In this document: piece after piece, positions 45,796-55,284 of the stretch | How the letters are laid out: every line of letters starts with the position of its first letter | Position numbering within the stretch: position 1 is the first letter of the stretch | From: Mauremys mutica | Taxonomy: Eukaryota > Chordata > Testudines > Geoemydidae | DNA: 64,000 bases | Reading direction: 5' to 3' | Assembly (NCBI RefSeq): GCF_020497125.1 | Contig: NC_059072.1 | Coordinates: 53,354,697-53,418,696, forward strand | Translations under genes and position numbers: made by a program | Notes under the pieces: generated by a model | Databases searched by the model: none | The model's input: only the letters and a program-made list of their open reading frames with translations | Told to the model about the DNA's origin: nothing

Positions 45796-46130
45796 CAGGG
45801 CCGCCCAGAGGATTATAGGGGCCTGGGGTCTTCTGCCAAAGACCCAGCACTTCGGCAGTGGGTCCCAGGGTGGAAGGACGCTCCACCGCGGGGCCTCGTG
45901 GCACTTCGGTGGCAGGTCCCAGAGCGGAAGGACCCCCCGCCGCCAAATTACCGCCGAAGACCCGGAGCGGAAGACGCTCCGGGGGCCCGGGCCCCACGAG
46001 AGTTTTCCGGGTCCCCTGGAGCGAGTGAAGGACCCTGCTCCAGGGGCCCCAAAAACTCTTGTGGGGGGCCCCTGCGGGGCCCGGGGCCTGGGGCAAATTG
46101 CCCCACTTCCCCCCCCCACGGGTGTCCCTG
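45796..46130. mobile_element. GC-rich hAT MITE with perfect 8-bp TSD
   Basis: It starts 'cagggccgcccagaggat' and ends with 'ccccacgggtgtccctg', whose reverse complement begins CAGGGACACCC. CCAGATTC is repeated exactly at 45788-45795 and 46131-46138. The interior includes 'caaattgccccactt', inverted relative to the family copy at 53986-54658. Open frames on both strands through it (up to 206 codons, minus) are an effect of high GC and are not called. Confidence 0.93.
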
Positions 46131-46138
46131 CCAGATTC

Positions 46139-47089
46139 ACCTACTGGCACAATGATGTGCAAACTGCATTTCCTGGTGCCAACAATGCCTGCCACATGAG
46201 GAAAGAGACTCACTCTGGTTCTGTCAGGAAGGGAGCTTTAGTATCCACCTGGGGTTCACATGTGGAGACTACCAAAGTGATGCCCTGAATCAGAGCATCA
46301 TTGGCCACCCAAGCCATGCCCTCGTGCCAGCCACCACCTATCTTTTTAGGCTCTTGCAGACCTCCCAGTGGAGGGTAGATTGCAATACCTTTACATCAGC
46401 AGCTTTGTTTATGCTGAAGGACTTAGGGATAAACCATGGGTGAATCCTTTCTTGTATGATTGTTCTGTATCTGTTTATGTCTCTGTGAGTGTTGAGTCAC
46501 TGTGAGACTCTTTAGCCTTTGATCAGGCCTGAGGTTTGAAGTCACTGCTTGGTTATCCATTCCTTATCAGTGAGGGGCTGTGATCACCAGTGAGGCTAAC
46601 TATAAGCACCCATTCAGAAACACAGTCCTTAGCAGGCAGCCAGTAGAGGCTAACAGAGTTTCTGAAAGAATTTGCAAGAGGGAGAGCTTTGTCTGTAGGT
46701 ACAGTTCTACACAACCAAATATGATGGCCAGTGATGGAACAGTTATCATTCCAGCATGTGCCATATTCTCTTTCCTGCCCGAGAGGAGAGACTTCCTGTG
46801 TATGAAGTACAAGTACTGAAGGAAAGATCTGTAGTCTCAAAGGACAGCTATTGGCCTTGTGTAGCATCAGAGTCTGAAGAGTTCTTGGACAATCAGATCT
46901 GAGCAGCACCACCCCAGATCCAACCAGAGGATATATTAGTTTCAAGCAAACAAGAGATGGTGAAAAATAGAGGACTGGTAATACATGACTAAACAAGGAA
47001 AAAGAATCAGGAAATAGTATATACATCTGGATGTATCCTATTACTTTCAGGTGTTTGTTGCAGCAGCTACAGAGAATGCTTTGGAAGGT
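46139..47089. other. no gene supported
   Basis: A 157-codon minus-strand frame (46553-47026) crosses this interval but has no recognisable domain, no clear splice context and abuts a decayed LINE. I leave it uncalled. The start of the following CR1 copy may lie within the last part. Confidence 0.45.
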
Positions 47090-48570
47090 TCAGCTGAAAG
47101 GAAGGAAAAGGGATCTACACAGGACACGCCTCAGGATTGAAGTTCAGACGAATCCTTCAAAATGTCAAGCACAACCAAAAAAAACCCCACAGAGTCCAAA
47201 GATGACAGCCAATCTTCACCGGGTAATCAAATTTTAAGAAGAGTGGACAAAACATTCTGCAGGGGACAAAAGGACAACAGAACTGTGTGCTGTCTTCCTG
47301 GAGTGAAGACAAGACATGTCACAAAAAGACTGGTCAGGATTCTAAAGACTATGGGAAAGGATCCATTGGTTTTGATATAGATTGGCACAAATGAGATTGC
47401 TTCAGAAGACTCTTTGGAGAGCAAAGTCTTCAGGGATCTCAGAAGGGAGATGAAAGAAAAATACAGTTGATCTTCTTAGATATACTTCCTGTCCCACACA
47501 AGAGAGAAGATAGATACTGGAGGTAAGTTGTTAGCTAGATAAGTGGTATAAAGTTGAGGGGTTTGGTTCTGTGGAACATCTGGAGACCTTCTATGAGGAA
47601 GGAGGATGTGGTTTGGACCACCTCCATCTCAGTAGAAGGGTCACCAATTCTGGGTGACCAGAGGGTTTAAAACTAGCATCTAAAGGAGGGGACAAACACA
47701 CTACATATGCTTAAACATAAAATTCAGATTCAAGGTAGCATGAATGTTAAAGGATGAGATTAGAAGAATTTCTTCAGTTGCTATATACCAAAGCTCGAAG
47801 CCTGGGGAATAGACATGAGGAATTTCAAAAGAATTTCATCTATTAAAGGAAATTTGATAGGATTGACTTTGTTGAAACCTAGTGGGATATGTCATACGTC
47901 TGGGAAGTCTGTTAAAGTCTCTGGATACCCCACTCTGTTTAGGGAAGAGAGTGGGCAGAAGGGGGGTGATGGGTGACACACTACATTCAAGACACAATGA
48001 ATTGCTTTCGAGTTGCTGACAATTCAGAAGAGAACTGGAAACGCTTATTCATCAGTGTTTAAAGTGATAAGTCACAAGATGCACTACTGGTGGAGGTGTG
48101 TTATAGGCCACCAACTCAGATAATGAAACAGGATGAGTAACATCTTAAACATCAATCTATAATGTGTAGAAAGAAAAATTGCATTATGGAGGATTTCAAT
48201 CTGAGGGACACATGTTGGAGGTCTCAAGCTTCCATTAGTAAAACATCCTTGCACTTTCTAAAAATTATAGATAACTTTCTAAGACAAAAAATATTGCAGC
48301 CAACTTGGGGCAATTCTATAATAGATCTCATTCTAACAGATAAAGACGTATTGTTCAAGGCACTAAAAACTGATGGCTAGCAAGGTGCCAGTGCTCATTA
48401 TCCAGGTTCATTTGTTATGTGCAAGCAGAATATAGTCCTGACTGCTACGTGTCCAAATAATGTTGAAAAATCAGAAGGGATCAGAAAAATGCTATAAAAG
48501 TTATTCACAATCTGAAAAAAACTCATGCCTTATAGTGAGATACTTCGTTTTATCCAAGAGAAGGTTAAGA
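47090..48570 (+). pseudogene. decayed CR1: ORF1 esterase and ORF2 endonuclease remnants
   Basis: Broken frames retain CR1 landmarks in order. Near 47280-47395 is 'TVCCLPGVKTRHV' and then 'IGTNEI', matching the SGNH esterase-like domain of CR1 ORF1. Near 47600-47650 is 'LDHLHLSRR', the later esterase block. Near 47780-47830 is 'LLYTKARSLGNRHEEF', the start of the ORF2 endonuclease. Near 48060-48135 is 'DALLVEVCYRPPTQ'. Near 48185-48220 is 'EDFNLRDTCW', where active CR1 has GDFN. 'IIDLILTDKD' is near 48320. Many stops and frame changes break it. It is older than the intact reverse transcriptase that follows and is probably a separate insertion. Confidence 0.85.
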
Positions 48571-48597
48571 AGTGAATTGACCAAAGTCAAGTCCTCT

Positions 48598-48643
48598 CCC
48601 TCCCCGCATCCTTATTTTTCACACTTGCTATCTGGTCACCCTA
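48598..48643. mobile_element. right-end fragment of the 111-bp hAT MITE family
   Basis: The sequence runs from 'ccctccccgcatcc' through 'acacttgctatctggtcacc' to 'cta', matching the right terminus (GGTCACCCTA) of the complete element at 25832-25942. The left half is absent. It lies between the decayed CR1 and the younger CR1. Confidence 0.75.
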
Positions 48644-48690
48644 CCCAGGGCCCAATCCCCCTGATTCAATGTCTATCTAATTATTTATAG

Positions 48691-50247
48691 ACAGTGATCT
48701 CCTTCTTTGAGAAAGTAACAGATTTTTTAGACAAGGGAAATGCGGTGGATCTAATATATCTTGATTTCAGTAAGGCGTTTGATATGGTACCGCATGAAGA
48801 ATTACTGGTTAAATTGGAAAAGATGGGGATTGAAATGAAAATCCAGAGGTGGATAAGGAACTGGTTAAAGGGGAGACTGCAGCGGGTCGTATTGAAAGGT
48901 GATCTGTCAGGTTGGAGGGAGGTTACCAGTGGAGTTCCTCAAAGTTCGGTTTTGGGTCCGATCTTATTCAATCTATTTATCACTGACCTCGGAACCAAAA
49001 GTAGGAGTGGGCTGATAAAGTTTGCGGATGACACAAAGTTGGGAGGTATTGCCAATTCAGAGAAGGATCGGGATATCCTCCAGGGAGATTTGGATGACCT
49101 TGTAAACTGGAGTATTAGTAATAGGATGAAATTCAATAGTGAGAAGTGTAAGGTTATGCATTTAGGGATGACTAACAGGAATTTTAGTTATAAGCTGGGG
49201 ACGCACCAGTTGGAAGTAACGGAAGAGGGGAAGGACCTCGGAGTCCTGGTTGATCGCAGGATGACTATGAGTCGGCAATGTGATGTGGCCGTTAAAAAAG
49301 CTAATGCGGTCTTGGGATGCATTAGGCGAGGTATTTCTAGTAGAGATAAGGAGGTGCTAGTCCCGTTATACAAGGCATTGGTGAGACCTCATTTGGAGTA
49401 CTGTGTGCAGTTTTGGTCTCCCATGTATAAGAAGGATGAATTCAAACTGGAACGGGTACAAAGAAGGGCCACTAGAATGATCCGAGGAATGGAAAGCCTG
49501 TCATATGAAAAGAAACTTGAGGAGCTCGGTTTGTTTTCCTTAACCAAAAGAAGGTTGAGAAGAGATATGATTGCTCTCTTTAAATATATCAGAGGGATAA
49601 ATATCAGGGAGGGAGAGGAATTATTTCAGCTCAGTACTAATGTGGACACGAGAACAAATGGATATAAATTGGCAGTCAGGAAGTTTAGGCTTGAAATTAG
49701 ACGAAGGTTTCTAACCATCAGGGGAGTGAAATTCTGGAACAGCCTACCGAGGGAAACAGTGGGGGTGAAGGACCTCTCTGGCTTTAAGATTAAGCTTGAT
49801 AAGTTTATGGAGGGAATGGTTTGATAGGATAACGTGATTTAGTCAATAGGTCAATAACGTGCCGCCACTGGTAATTAGTACCGAGGGTCAACATTGGGAT
49901 ATTGAAAGTCTTTTTCCCGAGTGTCTGGCTGGAGAGTCTTGCCCGCATGCTCAGGGTTCAGCTGATCACCATATGTGGGGTCGGGAAGGAATTTTCCTCC
50001 AGGGTAGATTGGCAGTGGCCCTGGAGGTTTTTCGCCTTCCTCCGCAGCATGGGGCAGGGGTCGCTTGCTGGAGGATTATCTGCTACTTGAAGTCTTTAAA
50101 TCAGGATTTGGGGACTTCAACAGCTGAGTCAAGGGAGAGAATTATTTCAGGAGTGGGTGGGTCAGCTTTTGTGGCCTTCATTTTGCGGGAGGTCAGACTA
50201 GACGATCATAATGGTCCCTTCTGATCTTAAGTTCTATGATTCTATGA
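48691..50247 (+). mobile_element. 5'-truncated young CR1 LINE
   Basis: The 3' 1.55 kb of a CR1 element: an open reverse transcriptase C-terminal region, a 3' UTR of about 420 bp (with 'cgggaaggaattttcctcca' and 'ggtcagactagacgatcata') and a terminal ATTCTATG-type octamer tail ('gttctatgattctatga'). CR1 elements are copied from the 3' end by target-primed reverse transcription and usually end early, as here. No TSD is evident, which is usual for CR1. The lack of any stop or frameshift marks it as younger than the other CR1 pieces in the window. Confidence 0.95.
48694..49824 (+). CDS. CR1 reverse transcriptase, C-terminal 376 codons, open
   Basis: ORF2 of a CR1-clade LINE, lacking its endonuclease and the first part of the fingers. 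Motif A is seen as 'YLDFSKAFDMVPHEELL' (about residues 23-39), motif B as 'GVPQSSVLGPILFNLF' (about 80-95; the usual PQG is PQS here), and the catalytic FADD as 'KFADDTKLGG' (about 109-118). The CR1 thumb and C-terminal region follows with '[11 protein letters not shown]' and 'LERVQRRATRMIRG', ending 'KFMEGMV'. An in-frame TAG just before 48691 and the truncated domain show that the GTG at 48694 is only the first open codon, not a real start. The full protein would be more than twice this length. It cannot be an active element, but the frame is undamaged. Confidence 0.93.
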   Translation: MISFFEKVTDFLDKGNAVDLIYLDFSKAFDMVPHEELLVKLEKMGIEMKIQRWIRNWLKGRLQRVVLKGDLSGWREVTSGVPQSSVLGPILFNLFITDLGTKSRSGLIKFADDTKLGGIANSEKDRDILQGDLDDLVNWSISNRMKFNSEKCKVMHLGMTNRNFSYKLGTHQLEVTEEGKDLGVLVDRRMTMSRQCDVAVKKANAVLGCIRRGISSRDKEVLVPLYKALVRPHLEYCVQFWSPMYKKDEFKLERVQRRATRMIRGMESLSYEKKLEELGLFSLTKRRLRRDMIALFKYIRGINIREGEELFQLSTNVDTRTNGYKLAVRKFRLEIRRRFLTIRGVKFWNSLPRETVGVKDLSGFKIKLDKFMEGMV

Positions 50248-50820
50248 AACAGCTTCAACAGGAGAGACTGAGACAGCTCCTGCCCTACTCCCCACCCCAT
50301 TAGAATATCTCATAGCTCAGTCATTAGCGCATCCTCTGAAAAGATGGGAGACCCCTGTTCAAATCCTGTCTCCCTCTCTGCTGGAGGGTGAAACTGAACC
50401 TGGGTCTTCTACATCCCAGATGAATGCTAAAAGTTATAAGGTGGGTGGCACCACTACCTCCCCTGGCCAGATTATGAATGGGACCTGATCCGGTAGGTAG
50501 TTTCTGTGCACACTTACTGATCGGGCCCCACAGGTGAGCTAGGCAGAGGAGCACCTATCTTACCCAAGTTCATGGATCGCTCTTGGGCTTAGGCAGGAGA
50601 TAGGTGTCCAGTCACCTAGAGTGGGGCAGCAGTGCAGATGCCAAGAGGCAGAAACTTAGGCACATAGGGAACTTTTACTCTGAAAACATAGGTGCCATGT
50701 GAGTTTAGGCCCTTATAGAGCTCAGCAGCAGCTGCGCAGGAGTTCTATGGATTGCAGTGGTGCCTAAAACTAGGATTAGGTGCCTAAATCTGGGGTTTAG
50801 GCACCTACGTACCTTTGTGG
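50248..50820. repeat. tRNA-like fold-back repeat
   Basis: It starts with 'agcttcaacaggagagactg', abutting the CR1 tail. At 50313-50375 is a tRNA-like head with an A-box-like 'tagctcagtcattagcgca' and a B-box-like 'gttcaaatcc'. This is mirrored by 'gaaactgaacctgggtcttc' on the other arm. The right part carries 'taggtgcctaaatctggggt' and ends 'cctttgtggatctcagcc', an end shared with the copy at 62770-63075. Confidence 0.7.
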
Positions 50821-51158
50821 ATCTCAGCCTGAGATACAATGATGAGAGGGATATAGAGAAGAACCATTTAAGTATCTGGATAGATGGATGTAAGTCTGCA
50901 AAGCCAACTTACATCTACAGTCAAATATGTTCCTTAACATGTGGATTCCAACAATTATACTCACCAATGTTCATCCCATTAATCCATACAGTAATTTCTA
51001 GTCTCCAGTGCTCTAAACCATATACTAGTAAACTCTGGGGATTTAAATTATGATATCCTGTAATGAAAAACTTAGTCACATATGTGCCCAGTAACTTATT
51101 GTTATAATTGTCTAAATCACAACCAATATTGAATCATAAAAGTACTGTAGTAAAAACA
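50821..51158. other. no gene seen
   Basis: AT-rich interval between two repeats. Nothing recognised. Confidence 0.5.
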
Positions 51159-51404
51159 AGTATCAGAGGGGTAGCCGTGTTAGTCTGGTTCTGTAAAAGC
51201 AGCAAAGAATCCTGTGGCACCTTATAGACTAACAGACGTTTTGCAGCATGAGCTTTCGTGGGTGAATACCCACTTCTTCGGATGCAAGTAGTGGAAATTT
51301 CCTGGGGCAGGTATATATAAGCAAGCAAGAAGCAAGCTAGAGATAACGAGGTTAGATCAATCAGGGAGGATGAGGCCCTGTTCTAGCAGTTGAAGTGTGA
51401 AAAC
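51159..51404 (-). mobile_element. second member of the hammerhead-like retroelement family
   Basis: It begins 'gtatcagaggggtagccgtg' and contains 'ctgtggcaccttatagacta', closely parallel to 42893-42970. The hammerhead-like motif follows at 51246-51285. The remainder ('tatataagcaagcaagaagc' and on to 'gttgaagtgtgaaaac') differs from the copy at 42892, so this is another subfamily. It is truncated and no exact TSD was established. The sense strand is taken as minus, by analogy. Confidence 0.75.
51246..51285 (-). ncRNA. hammerhead-like RNA motif, copy 2
   Basis: Minus strand, 40 nt, same architecture as 42981-43020: GCAU, CCGAAGA, an A, stem GUGGGU/ACCCAC with loop AUUC, GAAA, GCUC, AUGC. Relative to copy 1 two stem pairs have both partners changed (A-U to G-C and C-G to U-A on the plus-strand reading), while the core is identical. 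The C in place of U4 is shared. Activity is doubtful, but the conserved fold is visible. Confidence 0.5.
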
Positions 51405-51861
51405 ATTAACTTGCTGCCATACAACCCTGTAACTACGAATCCAATAACATTAGTAGCTTTAGGTGACACATATACTAATTGTAACCAGAGTACAAGTTAA
51501 TAAAACAAACTGCAAACAAAAGTTCAATGCTTTCCTCTCTTCATCGTGTAGGAATGGGCAACAAACAGCCAACAAGGTAGTACATATCTGACAGGATTTT
51601 TTAATATAACTATGTATTTTGTCTTCATGGTCATTCCCACTATAAACTTACATTCCAATGTTATGCTGGAAGTGTTATAACTAGAGAGAAAAAAGTTTTG
51701 CCCCAAATGCCTTGTATTTGATTTTGATGAGGCGACATATATTAAATCCCAGTTTAAGCCACTATGGGTAAAAACAGCTGCTGCTGCCTGACTTGGCCAA
51801 GCCATTGTGAGTAAAATCTTACTCTAAGCTCTATATGGAGGGGAACATACCACGTTTCCAC
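51405..51861. other. no gene seen
   Basis: AT-rich. A 93-codon minus-strand frame (51524-51805) has no recognisable content. Confidence 0.5.
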
Positions 51862-52690
51862 AAGAGGAGGTCATCTAGTCCAACCCCCTGCTCAGAGCAG
51901 GACCAATCCCCAACTAAATCATCCCAGCCAGGGCTTTGTTAAGCCTAACCTTAAGAACCACTAAGGAAGGAGATTCCACCACCTCCCTAGGTAACCCATT
52001 CCAGTGCTTCACCATCCTCCTAGTGAAAGCTTTTTTCCGAATATCCAACCTAAACCTCCCCCACTGCAACTTGAGACCATTACTCCTTGTTTTGTCATCT
52101 GCTACCACTGAGAACAGCCGAGCTCCATCCACTTTGGAACCCCCTTTTGGGTAGTTGAAAGCAGCTATCAAATCCCCCCTCATTCTTCCCTTCTGCAAAC
52201 TAAATAACCTCAGTTCCCTCAGCCTGTACTCATAAGTCATGTGCTCCAGCCCCCTAATAATTTTTGTTGCCCTCCGCTGGATTCTTTCCAATTTTTCCCC
52301 ATCCTTCTTGTAGTGTGGGGCCCAAAACTGGACACAGTACTCCAGATGAGGCCTCACCAATGCCTAGTAGAGGGGAATGATCATGTTCCTCGATCTGCTG
52401 GCAATGCTCTTATTTATACAGCCCAAAATACTGCTAGCCTTCTTGGCAACAAGGGCACACTGTTGACTCATCCAGCTTTTCATCCACTGTAACCCCTAGG
52501 TCCTTTTCTGCAGAACTGCTGCCTTACCACTCGGTCCCTAGTCTGTAGCAATGCATGGGATTCTTCCTTCCTAAGTGCAGAACTCTGCATTTGTCCTTGT
52601 TAAAACCTCAACAGATTTCTTTTGGCCCAATCCTCTAATTTGTCTAGATGACTCATTGTACCTGATGTATAAGCAGAGATCATCCTCAGC
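51862..52690 (-). pseudogene. antisense CR1 reverse transcriptase C-terminal fragment
   Basis: On the minus strand, 51914-52360 is an open 148-codon stretch with '[20 protein letters not shown]', '[20 protein letters not shown]' and a terminal 'LNKALAGMI', the CR1 C-terminus. Upstream on that strand (52361-52690) the frame is broken, but plus-strand phrases such as 'ctcttatttatacagcccaa' and 'tgtaacccctaggtcctttt' are the antisense of the preceding reverse transcriptase region, up to the part just after FADD. The 3' end is cut at 51862, before the octamer tail. It belongs to a different subfamily from the copy at 48691. Confidence 0.9.
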
Positions 52691-53707
52691 AATAAGATAA
52701 GAACTATTTTCCCTCCTCCTCCTGCTCCTAGGTAAAGGTACTGAAAAAGCCAGTCTCAACTGTAAATTGATTAAAAATGCCCAAGTTATGTTAATAATTA
52801 TTTCACTAGCTCCAGATATTCATTTCACACAGACAGATTGAATTATTAAAACAGTTTCTTGGAGAAAACAAGTTATGGGGTCTAACCACATGGAAACTCC
52901 ATCATGAAGACATGCCAAACTTAGCTCCATTTACAGCTTCTTCAGTGAAGGGGTTTCAAAAGCAATTCCCACCCAATCCAGTTCAGATAATCTATCATAG
53001 AATTGGCATGTGAAACCTTAAAGATGTGAGCTGATGGCTTGTTTATGGTCTTCTGACATTGTGTCCTTTTTGTGTATCAAAGTCTGTAAGTGGAAGACAA
53101 GTTTTAAACAGACTGTTTTCAACAACATAATTCCAAAGGCCAGCCTTCTCTATAAATATTTCAATCACATTACTACTTACAGCTAGAATCAGCATGTATC
53201 ACATCACTGCAGTCAAACATGCATTTGCCAAAGACATATGACAGGCAGGCTAGCAGGCCAAGTCACAGGAGTTCTGAAAGGTAGCGGGCCAGATCTGCCC
53301 TCATCTTGTTCCAGAAAGATATGTGAAAACCACTAAGTGCACTGGCTGACATTCGGCTAACTCTGCCATATACAGCTTGTAAAGTGCTTTGAGTATCTTC
53401 GGATGACAGGCACTATATAAATATTAAATATGAGCATTGCAAGATTCATTTATGCAAACCTCTGCAAGCTTTTGGGGTCAAGAGTTCAGATAAAATCGCA
53501 CCCAGAGCCTTACCACCTCTGGTTTTGTAAAATAAAATCTTGATGGATGAGGATTTGCAAAACTAAAACCACCTCTGCTTTTCCCATTTCTAACAAATAA
53601 GATATTATCCATAATTTAGTTTTGTAAATCACTTTGGAATTCTCCTTCTTAAATTCATTCACTAATGACATGCAGCTATCAGTGGGTGGAAAGTAACTTT
53701 TGTTGAA
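52691..53707. other. no gene seen
   Basis: AT-rich DNA with no recognised element ends or coding signature. Confidence 0.5.
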
Positions 53708-53985
53708 ACATAGGAATTGCCATACTGGATTACATCCATGGTCCATCTAGTCCAGTGATCGGCAATCTTTGGCACGTGGCTTGCCAGGGTAAGCTCCAGG
53801 CCAATGAGGGCAGCAGGAAGCGGTGGCCAGCACAACCCTCGGCCCGCACCACTTCCTGCAGCCCCTATTGGCCTGGGATGGCGAACCGCAGCCAGTTGGA
53901 GCCGCAATTGGCCAAACCTGCGGACACGGCAGGTAAACAAACCGGCCTGGCCCTCCAGGGTGCTTACCCTGGTGAGCCGTGTGCC

Positions 53986-54658
53986 CAGGGCCGCCCAGAG
54001 GGGGGGGGCAAAGGGGGCAATTTGCCCCGGGCCCCGGGCTCCGCAGGGGCCCCCAAGAGAACAGCGGAGGCTCCCGCCTCCGCCCCTCTCCTGGAGCCTC
54101 AGCGCATCAAGCGCCGAGTCTCCACCGGGGCCCCTGAGCCCCGCCCCGCTCAGAGCTGCGTGCTCAGGGGGCAGGGCCGGGAGCTCCAGGCTGAGCTCAG
54201 CTCCCTCCGCTCGGCGTGGAGCTCCCAGCCCCGCCCCCTCCCCACGCGGCTCTGAGCGGAACGGAGCTCAGGCCCCGCCAGCCACACGCTGCGGCTGTTC
54301 CGGCGAGGCGCTGAGACTCCGGGTGAGGAGGGAGCCGGGGGTAAGAGGCTGGGGCCGGGGCGGGGGGGAAGCGGGACCCGCCGCTGAAGCGCAGCCCGGT
54401 CTTCGGCGGCGGGGGGCCCCTTCCGTTCCGGGACCCGCCGCCGAAGTGCCCCGAAGACCCGCGGCGGGGCCCCCCCCCCCGCCGAATTACCGCAGAAGAC
54501 CGGGCTGCACTTCAGCAGCGGGTCCCGCTTCGGCGGTAATTCGGCGGCGGGGGGGCCCCCGCCGCGGGTCTTCGGGGCACTTCGGCGGCGGGTCCCGGAA
54601 CGGAAGGGCCCCCCGCCGCCGAAGACCCCGGGCCCCCAGAATCCTCTGGGCGGCCCTG
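53986..54658. mobile_element. GC-rich hAT MITE nested in another hAT, perfect TSD
   Basis: Perfect 16-bp terminal inverted repeats, CAGGGCCGCCCAGAGG at the left and its reverse complement at the right. The TSD CGTGTGCC is identical at 53978-53985 and 54659-54666. The interior is extremely CpG-rich and contains an inverted repeat of about 77 bp (54417-54493 against 54533-54611). Long open frames on both strands (up to 293 codons) are a composition artefact: they cross the element borders and translate to Pro/Arg/Gly-rich sequence without any domain. Confidence 0.96.
54417..54611. repeat. internal CpG-rich inverted repeat
   Basis: The left arm from 'ccccttccgttccgggaccc' to 'gccgaattaccgc' is mirrored by 'gcggtaattcggcggcgg' to 'ggtcccggaacggaagg', separated by about 39 nt. 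The spacer ('agaagaccgggctgcacttc') is itself inverted relative to the sequence at about 54380-54410, so alternative folds exist. Confidence 0.88.
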
Positions 54659-54825
54659 CGTGTGCCAAAGGTTGCCGATCCCTGATCTAGTCCATTGTCT
54701 TGCCTCTAAGAATGGCCAGCACCAGATGCCATAGAGGAAGGTACAAGAAACCCCATAATAGGCAGATGTGGGATAATCTGACTTTAATCCCTAGTATTTA
54801 GAGTTTGGCTTAAGATATGAATCAA

Positions 54826-55284
54826 GAGGTTTTGTATCTCTTCCAAAACTTTTATAACTCTGGATGTTTAATGACACACAGCAAGGGATCTTCAAGGGGT
54901 TGAGACCCACATTTTAACTTTTATCAGAAAGACTGCCTCTCCAGCAACACAGTACTCCCTAAGGCTATGTGGTGGCATTGATTCAGTACTGACTCAGAGG
55001 GAAGAGTACCTCCTAATGAATTAACACCATTTCCTTCTTTTCTTGAAGACTACAAACCCTTACTATCTGAATTTGTTTTTCTCTTTACATTAATAGAAAG
55101 CACATGTCTCAGAAATAAGAAACAGGAACTCTTTGTGGATTCCAGCTATAAAGAATTCTCCTTTGGAGTATTACCAGTATCCTTCTTGTTGGAATGCACC
55201 TGTACAATAAGCCAATGCCCAACACTTTCTAGAAAGCTCTGACCATTTGGTCACACAGACTTTATCTCAGGTTATGGAGGTATG
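54826..55284. other. no gene seen
   Basis: Unique AT-rich DNA between two repeats. Confidence 0.5.

Larger units (their letters stand above)
53753..54684. mobile_element. hAT MITE in the LINE tail, perfect TSD
   Basis: It begins 'cagtgatcggcaatctttgg' and ends with the inverted 'ccaaaggttgccgatccctg'. The terminal inverted repeats extend about 45 bp. ATCTAGTC is duplicated exactly at 53745-53752 and 54685-54692. The original element was about 251 bp, since most of its present length is the second element inserted at 53986. Confidence 0.95.
53708..54825 (-). mobile_element. CR1/L3-like LINE 3' UTR, interrupted
   Basis: Plus-strand 53708-53752 ('acataggaattgccatactg' and 'catggtccatctagtc') continues at 54693 with 'cattgtcttgcctctaagaa', 'tggccagcaccagatgcc' and 'gcagatgtgggataatctga', the antisense of a LINE 3' UTR and tail. 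A related piece is at 63562-63700. The interruption is the hAT at 53753-54684. No coding part is left. Confidence 0.75.

Noticed and set aside
45593..46213. 206-codon minus-strand and 181-codon plus-strand frames
   Set aside because: They overlap on opposite strands within two GC-rich hAT elements and cross the TSDs. No domain is recognisable.
46553..47026. 157-codon minus-strand frame
   Set aside because: No recognised family, no splice evidence, and it partly overlaps sequence next to a decayed LINE. Could be chance.
47090..50247. One continuous full-length CR1 element
   Set aside because: The upstream half is riddled with stops, the downstream half is intact, and a foreign MITE fragment and unrelated bases separate them.
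50313..50375. Possible tRNA gene
   Set aside because: A- and B-box-like phrases are present but no complete cloverleaf. The unit is mirrored and repeated elsewhere, so it is a tRNA-like repeat.
53804..54685. 293-codon plus-strand frame and a 172-codon minus-strand frame across the GC-rich block
   Set aside because: Both cross the borders of nested hAT elements, are Pro/Arg/Gly-rich with no domain, and exist on both strands, as expected from high GC content.
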